A DNA stretch of 5,931 nt from an uncultured archaeon (GTDB lineage: Archaea > Aenigmatarchaeota > Aenigmatarchaeia > GW2011-AR5). Below the pieces are notes generated by a model. It had not been told where the DNA came from. It made no database searches and saw nothing but the letters and a program-made list of their open reading frames with translations. Location: positions 1 through 5,931 of the forward strand of contig CAIKBN010000107.1 in assembly GCA_903825675.1 (NCBI GenBank), written 5' to 3'. Below are positions 1 through 4,694 of this stretch, piece by piece. How positions within the stretch are numbered: the first letter of the stretch is position 1; the number at the start of each line of letters is the position of its first letter. A program made the position numbers and the translations under genes.

Positions 1-212
1 ATTATATCCTTTGCAGTAAAGATCCTGCCCTTACCTATTTTTTCCAGTGCCGAAAGTATTTTCTTTACCTTGCCATAGGACGGATCCACTTTTCCGCTCT
101 CTATTCTTGCTATAAGCGACTGGCTGACCCTTGCTGCCTTAGCCAGTTCTGTCTGGTTGACGCCAGCCTGCTTTCTTATATTTTTTATAGTATCCAGCTC
201 AGGTAGCCTCAT
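1..212 (-). CDS. XRE-family HTH regulator with CBS domains, N-terminal part
   Basis: Partial gene: the ATG is at 212 and the frame is open to the left edge, giving 70 residues plus the first two bases (AT) of a codon that fits Met. The protein begins MRLPELDTIKNIRKQAGVNQ. Residues 8-62 form a classic lambda-repressor-type HTH: helix 2 is TELAKAARV and the recognition helix is SQSLIARIESG. The HTH is followed by GRIFTAKDI, which reads like the opening of a CBS domain (AKDIM). This order matches the archaeal family of HTH regulators with C-terminal CBS pairs, in which the CBS pair is thought to bind adenine nucleotides and tune DNA binding. An AAGGTG Shine-Dalgarno at 218-223 supports the start. 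The HTH is clear from the sequence. The CBS part is inferred from the boundary only, because it lies outside the window. Target genes are unknown; autoregulation is plausible given an inverted repeat just upstream. Confidence 0.88.
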   Translation of the reverse strand, partial: MRLPELDTIKNIRKQAGVNQTELAKAARVSQSLIARIESGKVDPSYGKVKKILSALEKIGKGRIFTAKDI

Positions 213-266
213 AAAAGCACCTTATACTATTTAAAATGCAGTAGACTATTTATGCTTTTTTGCATA
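213..266 (-). promoter_or_regulatory. Promoter and possible operator of the HTH-CBS gene
   Basis: On the minus strand the start is preceded by AAGGTG (218-223), a good archaeal Shine-Dalgarno. Farther up, CATAAATAG (247-255) could be the TATA box; it would place the transcript start near 225 and give a short leader. A perfect inverted repeat TATGC-TTTTTT-GCATA (251-266) overlaps the upstream edge of this TATA box, a natural place for an autorepressor or competing factor. The sequence elements are seen; their function is inferred. Confidence 0.45.
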
Positions 267-310
267 TTTTGGCAGGTAATTTATTATGCAGTCAAAGTGG
301 GAAAGGTGGA

Positions 311-335
311 CCAAAACCAAAACTTATTTAAATTA
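311..335 (+). promoter_or_regulatory. Strong archaeal-type promoter, plus strand
   Basis: An A-rich BRE-like block (CCAAAACCAAAAC) runs directly into CTTATTTAAATT, a good archaeal TATA box. Transcription would start about 25 bases on, near 350-356. No convincing gene begins there, so this may drive a non-coding RNA or a long leader. A similar arrangement, CCAAACCC then AAAA and CTTAAATATT, occurs at 5903-5926. Confidence 0.55.
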
Positions 336-591
336 GCATGTCTATAAGCTGATTGTTGGTAATATGCTAAACGTCCTTTGTACTGCGATTAATGCTGATT
401 TGTTTAGCTTATCCCATCCGTTCCGAGTAGTCTATAATTGTATGTTCAAGGGCTAGAGCGGGATGATTCTGCTTTCTCAATTATGAACAGAGGACCGGTG
501 CCTGATTAATTTGAAACTAAGATGGAGTTGAGACGAAGGGTTTATGTTTAAATTTGAGTTATAGGCTGAGTTATAAAAAAGGTTGATTTTT
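336..591 (+). other. Promoter-driven stretch without a recognised gene
   Basis: This follows the plus-strand promoter at 311-335 and ends at the four-cysteine gene. The largest ATG-started plus-strand reading frame I noticed is 30 codons (364-456, beginning MLNVLCTAINADL). It has only a weak GGT ahead of it and no recognisable motif, so I do not call it. TTAGCAT (333-339) and ATGCTAA (364-370) are perfect inverted copies that could form a stem at the 5' end of a transcript. GTCTATA occurs twice (340-346 and 430-436), and GCTGATTTGTTT (394-405) is a near copy of GCTGATTGTT (348-357). I see no tRNA T-arm, no SRP RNA and no RNase P core. A structured RNA or an untranslated leader are the live options; neither is shown. 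Confidence 0.35.
547..591 (+). promoter_or_regulatory. Promoter and ribosome site of the four-cysteine gene, with tandem repeat
   Basis: TTTAAATT (547-554) is a TATA candidate; it predicts a start of transcription near 576 and a leader of about 16 bases. AGGTTGA (580-586) is a moderate Shine-Dalgarno ahead of the ATG at 592. Between the two lies a perfect 9-base direct repeat, TGAGTTATA at 555-563 and again at 567-575, with a 12-base period. It covers the space between TATA box and start site, where a repressor would bind. Confidence 0.45.
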
Positions 592-738
592 ATGTCTAAA
601 ATACCGGTTTGTTGTGGAAAAGAAATGAAAATTAATCTAGAAACCTCTAGGTTCATCGAGGTCCAGTGCGAAAGCTGCGGAGACGTCATATACGTCAAAA
701 AAATTGATTCGCAAAAACCGATCATGCTCGATGACTAA
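592..738 (+). CDS. Small four-cysteine (zinc-ribbon-like) protein, 48 aa
   Basis: The product begins MSKIPVCCGKEMKINLETSR and ends PIMLDD. It has a CC pair at residues 7-8 (VCCGKEM) and a CxxC at 26-29 (CESCG), with beta-type sequence around both (FIEVQC, DVIYVKK), as expected of a metal-binding ribbon. Cys-Cys-Gly-x-x-Met recalls the CC knuckle of desulforedoxin and desulfoferrodoxin proteins, but there CxxC precedes CC; here the order is reversed. Zn is the likelier ligand and Fe is possible. The start has a TATA box and a Shine-Dalgarno at sensible distances. The gene is convergent with the peptidase gene and the stop codons overlap by four bases. An 82-codon open frame on the opposite strand is an antisense shadow. 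Function is unknown; the compact fold, biased composition and promoter make it a real gene in my view. Confidence 0.75.
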   Translation: MSKIPVCCGKEMKINLETSRFIEVQCESCGDVIYVKKIDSQKPIMLDD

Positions 739-1727
739 CTTAGCTTTTGCTTCCCCCTTTTTGTCATTAAAAAAACATCCTCTATTCTTGCACCTTCATT
801 TTTCATGTAAATGCCTGGTTCAATAGCAAAGACCATGCCTGGCTTTAGTACATCCTTGCTTTTTGAAGATATCCACGGACCCTCATGAATAGCAATACCA
901 ACACCATGGCCTAGGCTATGTGTAAAATATTTTTCATCGCTGCCAAGTTTCTTTCTCACAAAAAGTTCAAGGCTGCTCGTCTTCACACCTGGCTTGATCA
1001 TTGGACATAGATCGTTCATAATATTTCTCAGCCTGTCTTCAAGCCTGCTGTTTATCATTCTGGTAACATCAGATAAATAGCCCTTGTAAGCAATACTGAA
1101 ATCCATCAGAACAGGCTCTCCTTTTTTTAGTTTTTTTCCAGTAGGCACATGATGCGGTATCCTTGTATTCTTGCCAAAAGCTGTAATAATACCTAACTTT
1201 GTATTATACCTTCTTGCAGTTAACTCAAAAAGCCCAGCAACCTCGTTCTCAGTTATGCCTGGCTTGATATCATCCTTAACCTCATCAAATACCTTATTGC
1301 TTATAGAACAAGCCCTCTTTATGCACTTTATCTCATAAGCGGTTTTAATCACCCTTGCCTCTTCCAGGGCTTTGCTTATGTCTCTCACGTGTATATTTCT
1401 TTTCAGCCTGTCAAAAAATGAAGCAGATAATCCGCTTTTATTAATGCCTATAACATCCTTCTTGCCAACAACGCTGCTTACTACCCTGAAAAAATCTGTC
1501 CATTTCTTTACATCACTAACCTTTATTTTTTTTATCCATCCTTCCTTTGCCTGCTCAGCTCCAAATCTAGAAGAAATTATTATCGGCTTTGAAAAATTAT
1601 AGTAAAAAGTCTCTTCTGCCCTAGAGTTCGTAAAATAGAAAAAATTAGGGTCGTTCCTGAATAAAAGTATGCCATCTACCTTATTCCTAAGGTGCTTTAT
1701 CTTTGCTAAGCGTTTATCAAGCTCCAT
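735..1727 (-). CDS. M24 metallopeptidase, Xaa-Pro dipeptidase/aminopeptidase P family
   Basis: A 330-aa cytoplasmic peptidase of the pita-bread fold, expected to cleave Xaa-Pro bonds in peptides. Residues 1 to about 120 form a short creatinase-type N-terminal domain and about 125-330 the catalytic domain. All five metal ligands are present: D209 and D220 in DFSIAYKGYLSD, H274 in HSLGHGVG, E303 in IEPGIY and E316 in RIEDVF. The family's substrate-site His is seen at H192 (PHHVPTG), and H281 follows in AIHEGP. The usual Gly two residues after the first Asp is Ser here (DFS). No signal peptide or membrane segment is visible. No Shine-Dalgarno precedes the ATG, but a TATA-like box about 33 bases upstream suggests a nearly leaderless transcript separate from dnaG. 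Dipeptidase versus aminopeptidase activity cannot be told from sequence; the modest length favours a PepQ-type enzyme. Confidence 0.92.
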   Translation of the reverse strand: MELDKRLAKIKHLRNKVDGILLFRNDPNFFYFTNSRAEETFYYNFSKPIIISSRFGAEQAKEGWIKKIKVSDVKKWTDFFRVVSSVVGKKDVIGINKSGLSASFFDRLKRNIHVRDISKALEEARVIKTAYEIKCIKRACSISNKVFDEVKDDIKPGITENEVAGLFELTARRYNTKLGIITAFGKNTRIPHHVPTGKKLKKGEPVLMDFSIAYKGYLSDVTRMINSRLEDRLRNIMNDLCPMIKPGVKTSSLELFVRKKLGSDEKYFTHSLGHGVGIAIHEGPWISSKSKDVLKPGMVFAIEPGIYMKNEGARIEDVFLMTKRGKQKLS

Positions 1728-1766
1728 GCTATCTTATTGCAGTACTAAGGATAAGAATTTATTTGC
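1728..1766 (-). promoter_or_regulatory. Promoter of the M24 peptidase gene
   Basis: In the 48-base gap after dnaG, the minus strand has AAATAAATTC (1755-1764), a TATA-like box centred about 33 bases before the peptidase ATG. No Shine-Dalgarno is seen in the few bases that would be transcribed, so translation probably begins on a very short leader. The gene may still be read partly by transcription coming from dnaG. Confidence 0.4.
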
Positions 1767-1775
1767 AAAGGCATC

Positions 1776-2948
1776 TCATTTTTTAAAATCCTTCATTACA
1801 AATAGCTTTACTGTGCTTGGCATTACCCTTTCCTTGTAGCCCATGCCAACAAGGCATGAAATCTTCCTCTTCAGGGCCATGTCAACTATATCCTGATTTA
1901 TCTTTCCATCAAATACAATTGCATAGACACCAGTAAAACTGTCTATCATGTTGCCAAGCTCGCTAAGAGGAACCTTGCTCAATATGCTGAGGTTTTTGTC
2001 AACAACATACGCAGCCCTTGTACCAATAAGATCATCCAGCAACGATGCAAGAAAGCTGTTCATTTTTTCAGTTGGCTCTTCAGGCTTTGCTTCTTTTTCA
2101 AATGTCTTTAGCTCTTTTGCAGCCAGTTTTTTTTCGCCAGCATGGTCAATAGGTACCTTCTCTCTCAACGCCTTGTATATCTGTTTTTTTGTAAGTTCTT
2201 CTACCTCATTTCCAGGTTCTGCCTTTGCAACATAGTCAATATCAGCAACTGCCAGAAGCTTTTTTAAGTTCAGGTCTCCGCCCCTGTCTCCATCAAGAAA
2301 AGCAGTAACAATTTTTTCCTTTGTCAGTTCTATTATAGCATCAGGCACCTTGCTTCCTTCAATAGCAATTACGTTCCTTATGCCATTCTTCAGCATATTT
2401 ATGACATCTGCCCTGCCTTCTACTACAACAATCTCATCAGAATCGATTATGTTTGGTCCGCAACTCAGCCCGTGATAGTTCGATACCTCCCATGTTCTTA
2501 CTGCCTCTTTAATGCTCTCTGTTATCTTCTGTGAGTCCGGCGCACCAGCATCAAGCATGCCTTTTAGTATTTCCGTGGCCCTGTCTACAACATACTGTCT
2601 TTTCTTGCTTCTTACATCCTCTACCTTTTCTACCACTATTGTAGCTTCGCATGGGCCAACCTTGTCTATTGTTTCTAGGCTTGCAGCTATCAATGATGTC
2701 TCGCTTGAATCAAGCGAAGAAGGAATAACAATATCAGCAGTTGACGCTCCTTTGGCTGTTTTTACATTAACCTCTATTCTTCCTATTCTTCCTGTTCTCT
2801 GCAGCTCCCTTAAATCTAAATCACCGCCAAGCAATCCCTCTGTCTGGCCAAATATGGCGCCAATAACATCAGGCTTTTCAACCACACCATTAGCGTTTAA
2901 TTTAGCTATTATCATATACTTTGCAAAATCCTGTGCAAGTTTAGACAT
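1776..2948 (-). CDS. dnaG: Archaeal DnaG-like primase / exosome subunit
   Basis: 390 aa with the archaeal DnaG layout: a conserved N-terminal region (about 1-165), a TOPRIM domain (about 170-250) and a variable C-terminal part. The TOPRIM acidic residues are visible: E177 in VVVEGRADV, and D219 and D221 in FLDGDRGGD. E177 sits almost exactly where the catalytic Glu of characterised archaeal DnaG lies. The protein lacks the zinc-binding and helicase-binding domains of bacterial DnaG. In archaea this family makes short RNA primers in vitro and is also a structural subunit of the RNA exosome, binding poly(A)-rich RNA. A charged Lys/Glu-rich linker (about 265-292) precedes the C-terminal region. 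The start is fixed by a GGAGGT Shine-Dalgarno nine bases upstream. The antisense strand has long open frames of up to 160 codons, which I read as shadows. Identity is secure; which of the two roles dominates is not visible here. Confidence 0.96.
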   Translation of the reverse strand: MSKLAQDFAKYMIIAKLNANGVVEKPDVIGAIFGQTEGLLGGDLDLRELQRTGRIGRIEVNVKTAKGASTADIVIPSSLDSSETSLIAASLETIDKVGPCEATIVVEKVEDVRSKKRQYVVDRATEILKGMLDAGAPDSQKITESIKEAVRTWEVSNYHGLSCGPNIIDSDEIVVVEGRADVINMLKNGIRNVIAIEGSKVPDAIIELTKEKIVTAFLDGDRGGDLNLKKLLAVADIDYVAKAEPGNEVEELTKKQIYKALREKVPIDHAGEKKLAAKELKTFEKEAKPEEPTEKMNSFLASLLDDLIGTRAAYVVDKNLSILSKVPLSELGNMIDSFTGVYAIVFDGKINQDIVDMALKRKISCLVGMGYKERVMPSTVKLFVMKDFKK

Positions 2949-2957
2949 ATATCAATT

Positions 2958-2963
2958 ACCTCC
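2958..2963 (-). promoter_or_regulatory. Strong Shine-Dalgarno of dnaG
   Basis: GGAGGT within AAAAGGAGGTAATTG, nine bases before the ATG at 2948. It is the best ribosome site in the window and decides the dnaG start. Confidence 0.8.
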
Positions 2964-3030
2964 TTTTTTCATGAAGGCAGAACTAGATAACTAACTCTTA
3001 CTTTTTCGTACTTAACCAGTTTGTAACCAT

Positions 3031-3095
3031 GATAAACATGATTTCACCGATAAACATTATTTTGAATTGTTATCTAACTGCCATGATTATTTTGA
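3031..3095. repeat. Short direct repeats upstream of dnaG
   Basis: GATAAACAT occurs at 3031-3039 and 3049-3057 (period 18), and ATTATTTTGA at 3056-3065 and 3086-3095 (period 30). CCATGATAAACA (3027-3038) and CCATGATTATTTT (3081-3093) are also related. TAGATAAC (2984-2991) and GTTATCTA (3069-3076) form an 8-base inverted pair around the block. This is the region where dnaG transcription should start, although no clean TATA box stands out. The repeats may be binding sites or simply AT-rich low-complexity sequence. Confidence 0.4.
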
Positions 3096-3103
3096 TTTTG
3101 AAT

Positions 3104-3128
3104 AGCTGAACAACAACGTTGCTCAGCT
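3104..3128 (-). terminator. Hairpin downstream of the DUF167 gene
   Basis: AGCTGAACAAC (3104-3114) and GTTGCTCAGCT (3118-3128) pair over 11 positions with one mismatch and a 3-base loop. On the minus strand it lies about 40 bases past the DUF167 stop and about 155 before the dnaG start. It could mark or protect the 3' end of the HD-DUF167 transcript. There is no good minus-strand T tract behind it, so it is not a textbook intrinsic terminator. Confidence 0.4.
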
Positions 3129-3167
3129 TTATTAACGTTTTAACTTACTACAGAAAGGTTCTTAAGC

Positions 3168-3389
3168 CTATGCAGAAACCCTGCTTTTGCCAAGCTCGAT
3201 CAGCTTTTTGCTCGTCTTATGCCCTCTAATTATCCTAACCTTTTCATATTCCTTGCTAAGTTCATTGATTACCTCATGATTAGCAAGATTATTTTTCGGT
3301 CTCGCTTTCACAGCAATAACCCAGCCATCATGCTTTTTTACAACCTCGAATTTCTTCTGCCCTGTTTTAACCCTTGCTTGAATTATCAT
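3168..3389 (-). CDS. DUF167 / YggU-family small protein
   Basis: 73 aa, beginning MIIQARVKTGQKKFEV. It shows the DUF167 (UPF0235, YggU) pattern: a basic first strand, then DGWVIAVKARPKNNLANHEV (residues 21-40, with the conserved Ala/Asn of the family's 'KAN' segment at 36-37), then RIIRGHKTSKKLIEL (53-66), corresponding to the family's G-x-x-S/T-x-x-K ending. It is shorter than typical bacterial members of about 100 aa but keeps the conserved core. The biochemical function of the family is not established; a nucleic-acid-related role has been suggested from the fold. The ATG follows the stop of the HD gene directly (TGAATG), so the two are cotranscribed and probably translationally coupled; AAGTGAT near the HD 3' end may act as a weak ribosome site. 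Confidence 0.85.
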   Translation of the reverse strand: MIIQARVKTGQKKFEVVKKHDGWVIAVKARPKNNLANHEVINELSKEYEKVRIIRGHKTSKKLIELGKSRVSA

Positions 3390-3923
3390 TCAATCACTTA
3401 ACAAAATCTTGGCTGCATCGTATTTGTCTTTTATAATCTTTCTTGCTTCCTTCATTGTTAATTTTTTGTCAGCTTTATCCAATTTCTTCTTTACCCAGGC
3501 TATCGCACCTTCAAGGTTGCCTGTCCTATCAAGCCCTACCTTAAAAAGAAACGGAAGTGCAGCTATATGCGCCATGGCATCAGCATTGCGGATTATCTCT
3601 GCCTCCTTGCTTTTTGGTCTTCCGCTTGTCCTGTGTGTTAATATACATTTCTTTACCCTTTGTATTGTTTCTTCTGGATATTTCATTTCTCTTAATATCT
3701 TATCAGCCCTTTCTGCTCCAACCCTTTCATGTATATCGTCGCGGTCTTTAACGCCAGTATCATGCAACAAAGCAGCTAGTTCAAGTATTTCCTTGTCCGC
3801 GTGCAGTTTATCAGCAAGTATTTTGGCATATTTAACAACAAGCAGAGTGTGGTATTTGTAATCATCGCCAAAGCAGTATTCCTCATTGACTAATTTTTTA
3901 ATTCTTTCTATCTTATCTGGCAT
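3390..3923 (-). CDS. HD-domain metal-dependent phosphohydrolase
   Basis: 177 aa, cytoplasmic, largely helical. The HD signature is complete: H25 (YKYHTLLVVKYA), H54-D55 (ALLHDTG), H65 (IHERVG), H97 (LTHRTS) and D115 (RNADAM). These residues form the metal site of HD phosphohydrolases, which hydrolyse nucleotides, cyclic nucleotides or other phosphate esters. The extra His at 65 and 97 are those seen in subfamilies with a two-metal centre. The substrate cannot be inferred. A basic helical tail (about 144-177, KKKLDKADKKL) ends the protein. No Shine-Dalgarno is evident before the ATG, but a TATA box lies about 26 bases upstream, so the transcript is probably leaderless. It is the first gene of a two-gene unit with the DUF167 gene. 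Confidence 0.9.
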   Translation of the reverse strand: MPDKIERIKKLVNEEYCFGDDYKYHTLLVVKYAKILADKLHADKEILELAALLHDTGVKDRDDIHERVGAERADKILREMKYPEETIQRVKKCILTHRTSGRPKSKEAEIIRNADAMAHIAALPFLFKVGLDRTGNLEGAIAWVKKKLDKADKKLTMKEARKIIKDKYDAAKILLSD

Positions 3924-3946
3924 GATACCAATCTCAAAGGTTGAAA

Positions 3947-3954
3947 TTAAAAAG
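3947..3954 (-). promoter_or_regulatory. TATA box of the HD-DUF167 operon
   Basis: TTTTTAAT on the minus strand, about 26 bases before the HD gene's ATG, which is the spacing for a transcript beginning at or next to the start codon. The BRE position just upstream runs into the arm of the large inverted repeat at 3957-4030, so pairing or a protein bound to that repeat could affect this promoter. Confidence 0.5.
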
Positions 3955-3956
3955 CA

Positions 3957-4030
3957 TTATCCCACCAGTAACACAGTTCTTCATTTTTTGCATAGCGCAA
4001 AAATCTAACTGCTGAGGGCTGGTGGGATAA
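3957..4030. repeat. 74-base nested inverted repeat
   Basis: TTATCCCACCAG (3957-3968) and CTGGTGGGATAA (4019-4030) are perfect 12-base inverted copies. Inside are two further stems: CAGTT (3974-3978) with AACTG (4007-4011), and TTTTTGC with GCAAAAA around a small central loop (ATAGC). As RNA of either strand this would fold into one long hairpin with two internal loops. On the minus strand it begins 11 bases after the stop of the 147-aa gene and ends two bases before the HD TATA box. A 3'-end or termination element is the simplest reading; a promoter-proximal operator, a short RNA gene or a small terminal-repeat element are alternatives. No flanking target-site duplication is seen. Confidence 0.75.
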
Positions 4031-4041
4031 AAATAATACTG

Positions 4042-4485
4042 TCACGCGTATTTAAGGCTTAGCTTTTTTAGTTTCTTTTCAATAAATTTGCCCATATTTT
4101 CTATCTTCTTTGTCATGTTTTTCTCAAGCATGGGAAAGATATGCTCAGCATAGTAAGCATTGAATGCTGAAGAAGCAAGCGTTTTTCTTTGTGGAGTGTC
4201 TATAAAAAATGAGCCGTCTACTTTGATGTCCAGAAAACCAGTCCCGTTGCTATCTCCATTTATAAGAAAAGAAAATATTATAGATGCATGATCATCTATT
4301 ACCTCTTCCATATCAAATGTTATATGAACCGTCTTTCTAGGACCGTTTGTATCAAACTCATGAATCTTTTCTATGATATTGCCAAACCTGTCCATGTTAT
4401 CCATTATATCCAAGCTTAGCGGATAAATTGCCTTGGTCTCAATAACCATGTCCTTTGAAAAAACAGTCTCGCTTATTTGAGTCAT
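4042..4485 (-). CDS. Unrecognised conserved-looking protein, 147 aa
   Basis: I do not recognise the family. The N-terminal two thirds (about 10-105) alternate beta-type segments with polar turns (DMVIETKAIYPL, TVHITFDMEEVI, ASIIFSFLINGD, GFLDIKVDGSFFI). The last third (about 106-147) looks like one long Lys-rich amphipathic helix (FNAYYAEHIFPMLEKNM, then KKIENMGKFIEKKLKKL). A beta-sheet core followed by long C-terminal helices, with a 'FP.L' segment, vaguely recalls SecB-type chaperones or START-like folds; this is impression only. There is no signal peptide, membrane span or cysteine. The ATG has only a modest AGGTTT upstream. A short ORF with a better ribosome site lies just ahead. The frame, composition and intact length argue for a real gene that is transcribed alone, since hairpins lie on both sides. 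Confidence 0.75.
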   Translation of the reverse strand: MTQISETVFSKDMVIETKAIYPLSLDIMDNMDRFGNIIEKIHEFDTNGPRKTVHITFDMEEVIDDHASIIFSFLINGDSNGTGFLDIKVDGSFFIDTPQRKTLASSAFNAYYAEHIFPMLEKNMTKKIENMGKFIEKKLKKLSLKYA

Positions 4486-4499
4486 TTTGAAAACCTGTG

Positions 4500-4535
4500 C
4501 TAAACCCTTGAGGTTTTTGAAATGGACCTATTCAT
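4500..4535 (-). CDS. Possible 11-aa leader peptide ORF
   Basis: MNRSISKTSRV then TAG. It has a good Shine-Dalgarno, AAGGTG (4544-4549), eight bases before its ATG, better than that of the 147-aa gene, whose ATG lies 14 bases after this stop. The two initiation regions resemble each other (GGTGTTTTGAAAATG and CAGGTTTTCAAAATG), which suggests a local duplication. It is in a different frame from the main gene, so it is not an N-terminal extension unless there is a frameshift. A regulatory upstream ORF or a decayed first start are both possible. Very short ORFs arise often by chance. Confidence 0.3.
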   Translation of the reverse strand: MNRSISKTSRV

Positions 4536-4554
4536 TTTCAAAACACCTTAGTTG

Positions 4555-4566
4555 ATACTACAGTAT
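4555..4566. promoter_or_regulatory. Small palindrome upstream of the 147-aa gene
   Basis: ATACT-AC-AGTAT is a perfect 5-base inverted pair with a 2-base spacer, sitting where the promoter of the 147-aa gene should be. It could be an operator. I see no strong TATA box nearby; ATTATGAATA (4564-4573, minus strand) is the nearest candidate. Confidence 0.25.
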
Positions 4567-4626
4567 TCATAATGTTTCCTTGGGGAGCATAGCTCTCTGC
4601 TGCCTCGTTGCTTACTGAAGATGAAT

Positions 4627-4655
4627 TGAGATGCTTCATAATATATGGCATCTCA
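4627..4655 (-). terminator. Hairpin past the CBS-zinc-ribbon gene
   Basis: TGAGATGC (4627-4634) and GCATCTCA (4648-4655) form a perfect 8-base stem with a 13-base loop, 40-68 bases past the CBS gene stop in the minus direction. A second pair, GGGAGC (4583-4588) with GCTCCC (4663-4668), encloses it. Together they probably mark the 3' end of the CBS-gene transcript. A T tract is missing on the minus strand, so the function is inferred. Confidence 0.45.
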
Positions 4656-4694
4656 TTTTATAGCTCCCATGTCTTTGAATTTGGATACCTCTCG

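Noticed and set aside
403..440. 5S rRNA-like string (ATCCCATCCGTTCCGAG)
   Set aside because: The string resembles the helix III region of 5S rRNA, but spacing to the other conserved segments is wrong and no terminal helix closes it.
364..456. 30-codon ORF after the strong promoter at 311-335
   Set aside because: Only a weak GGT ahead of the ATG, unremarkable composition and no motif; not separable from chance.
461..504. Possible box C/D small RNA
   Set aside because: A CTGA and two weak C-like boxes (ATGATTC, ATGAACA) occur, but the C boxes match only five of seven positions and the first guide space is too short.
477..725. 82-codon minus-strand open frame
   Set aside because: It is antisense to the four-cysteine gene, which has a metal-site pattern and its own promoter and ribosome site; this frame has none.
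2512..2994. 160-codon plus-strand open frame opposite dnaG
   Set aside because: It lies antisense to a clearly conserved gene and the translation is Ser/Ala/Leu-rich without motifs. It is a codon-bias shadow.
3029..3109. 26-codon hydrophobic ORF (MINMISPINIILNCYL...)
   Set aside because: No ribosome site or promoter. The hydrophobicity follows from AT-rich repeats; both repeat periods being multiples of three is noted but not enough.
3957..4030. H/ACA guide RNA reading of the nested inverted repeat
   Set aside because: A lower stem and an internal loop are present, but no ACA follows the stem on either strand and the upper stem is too short.
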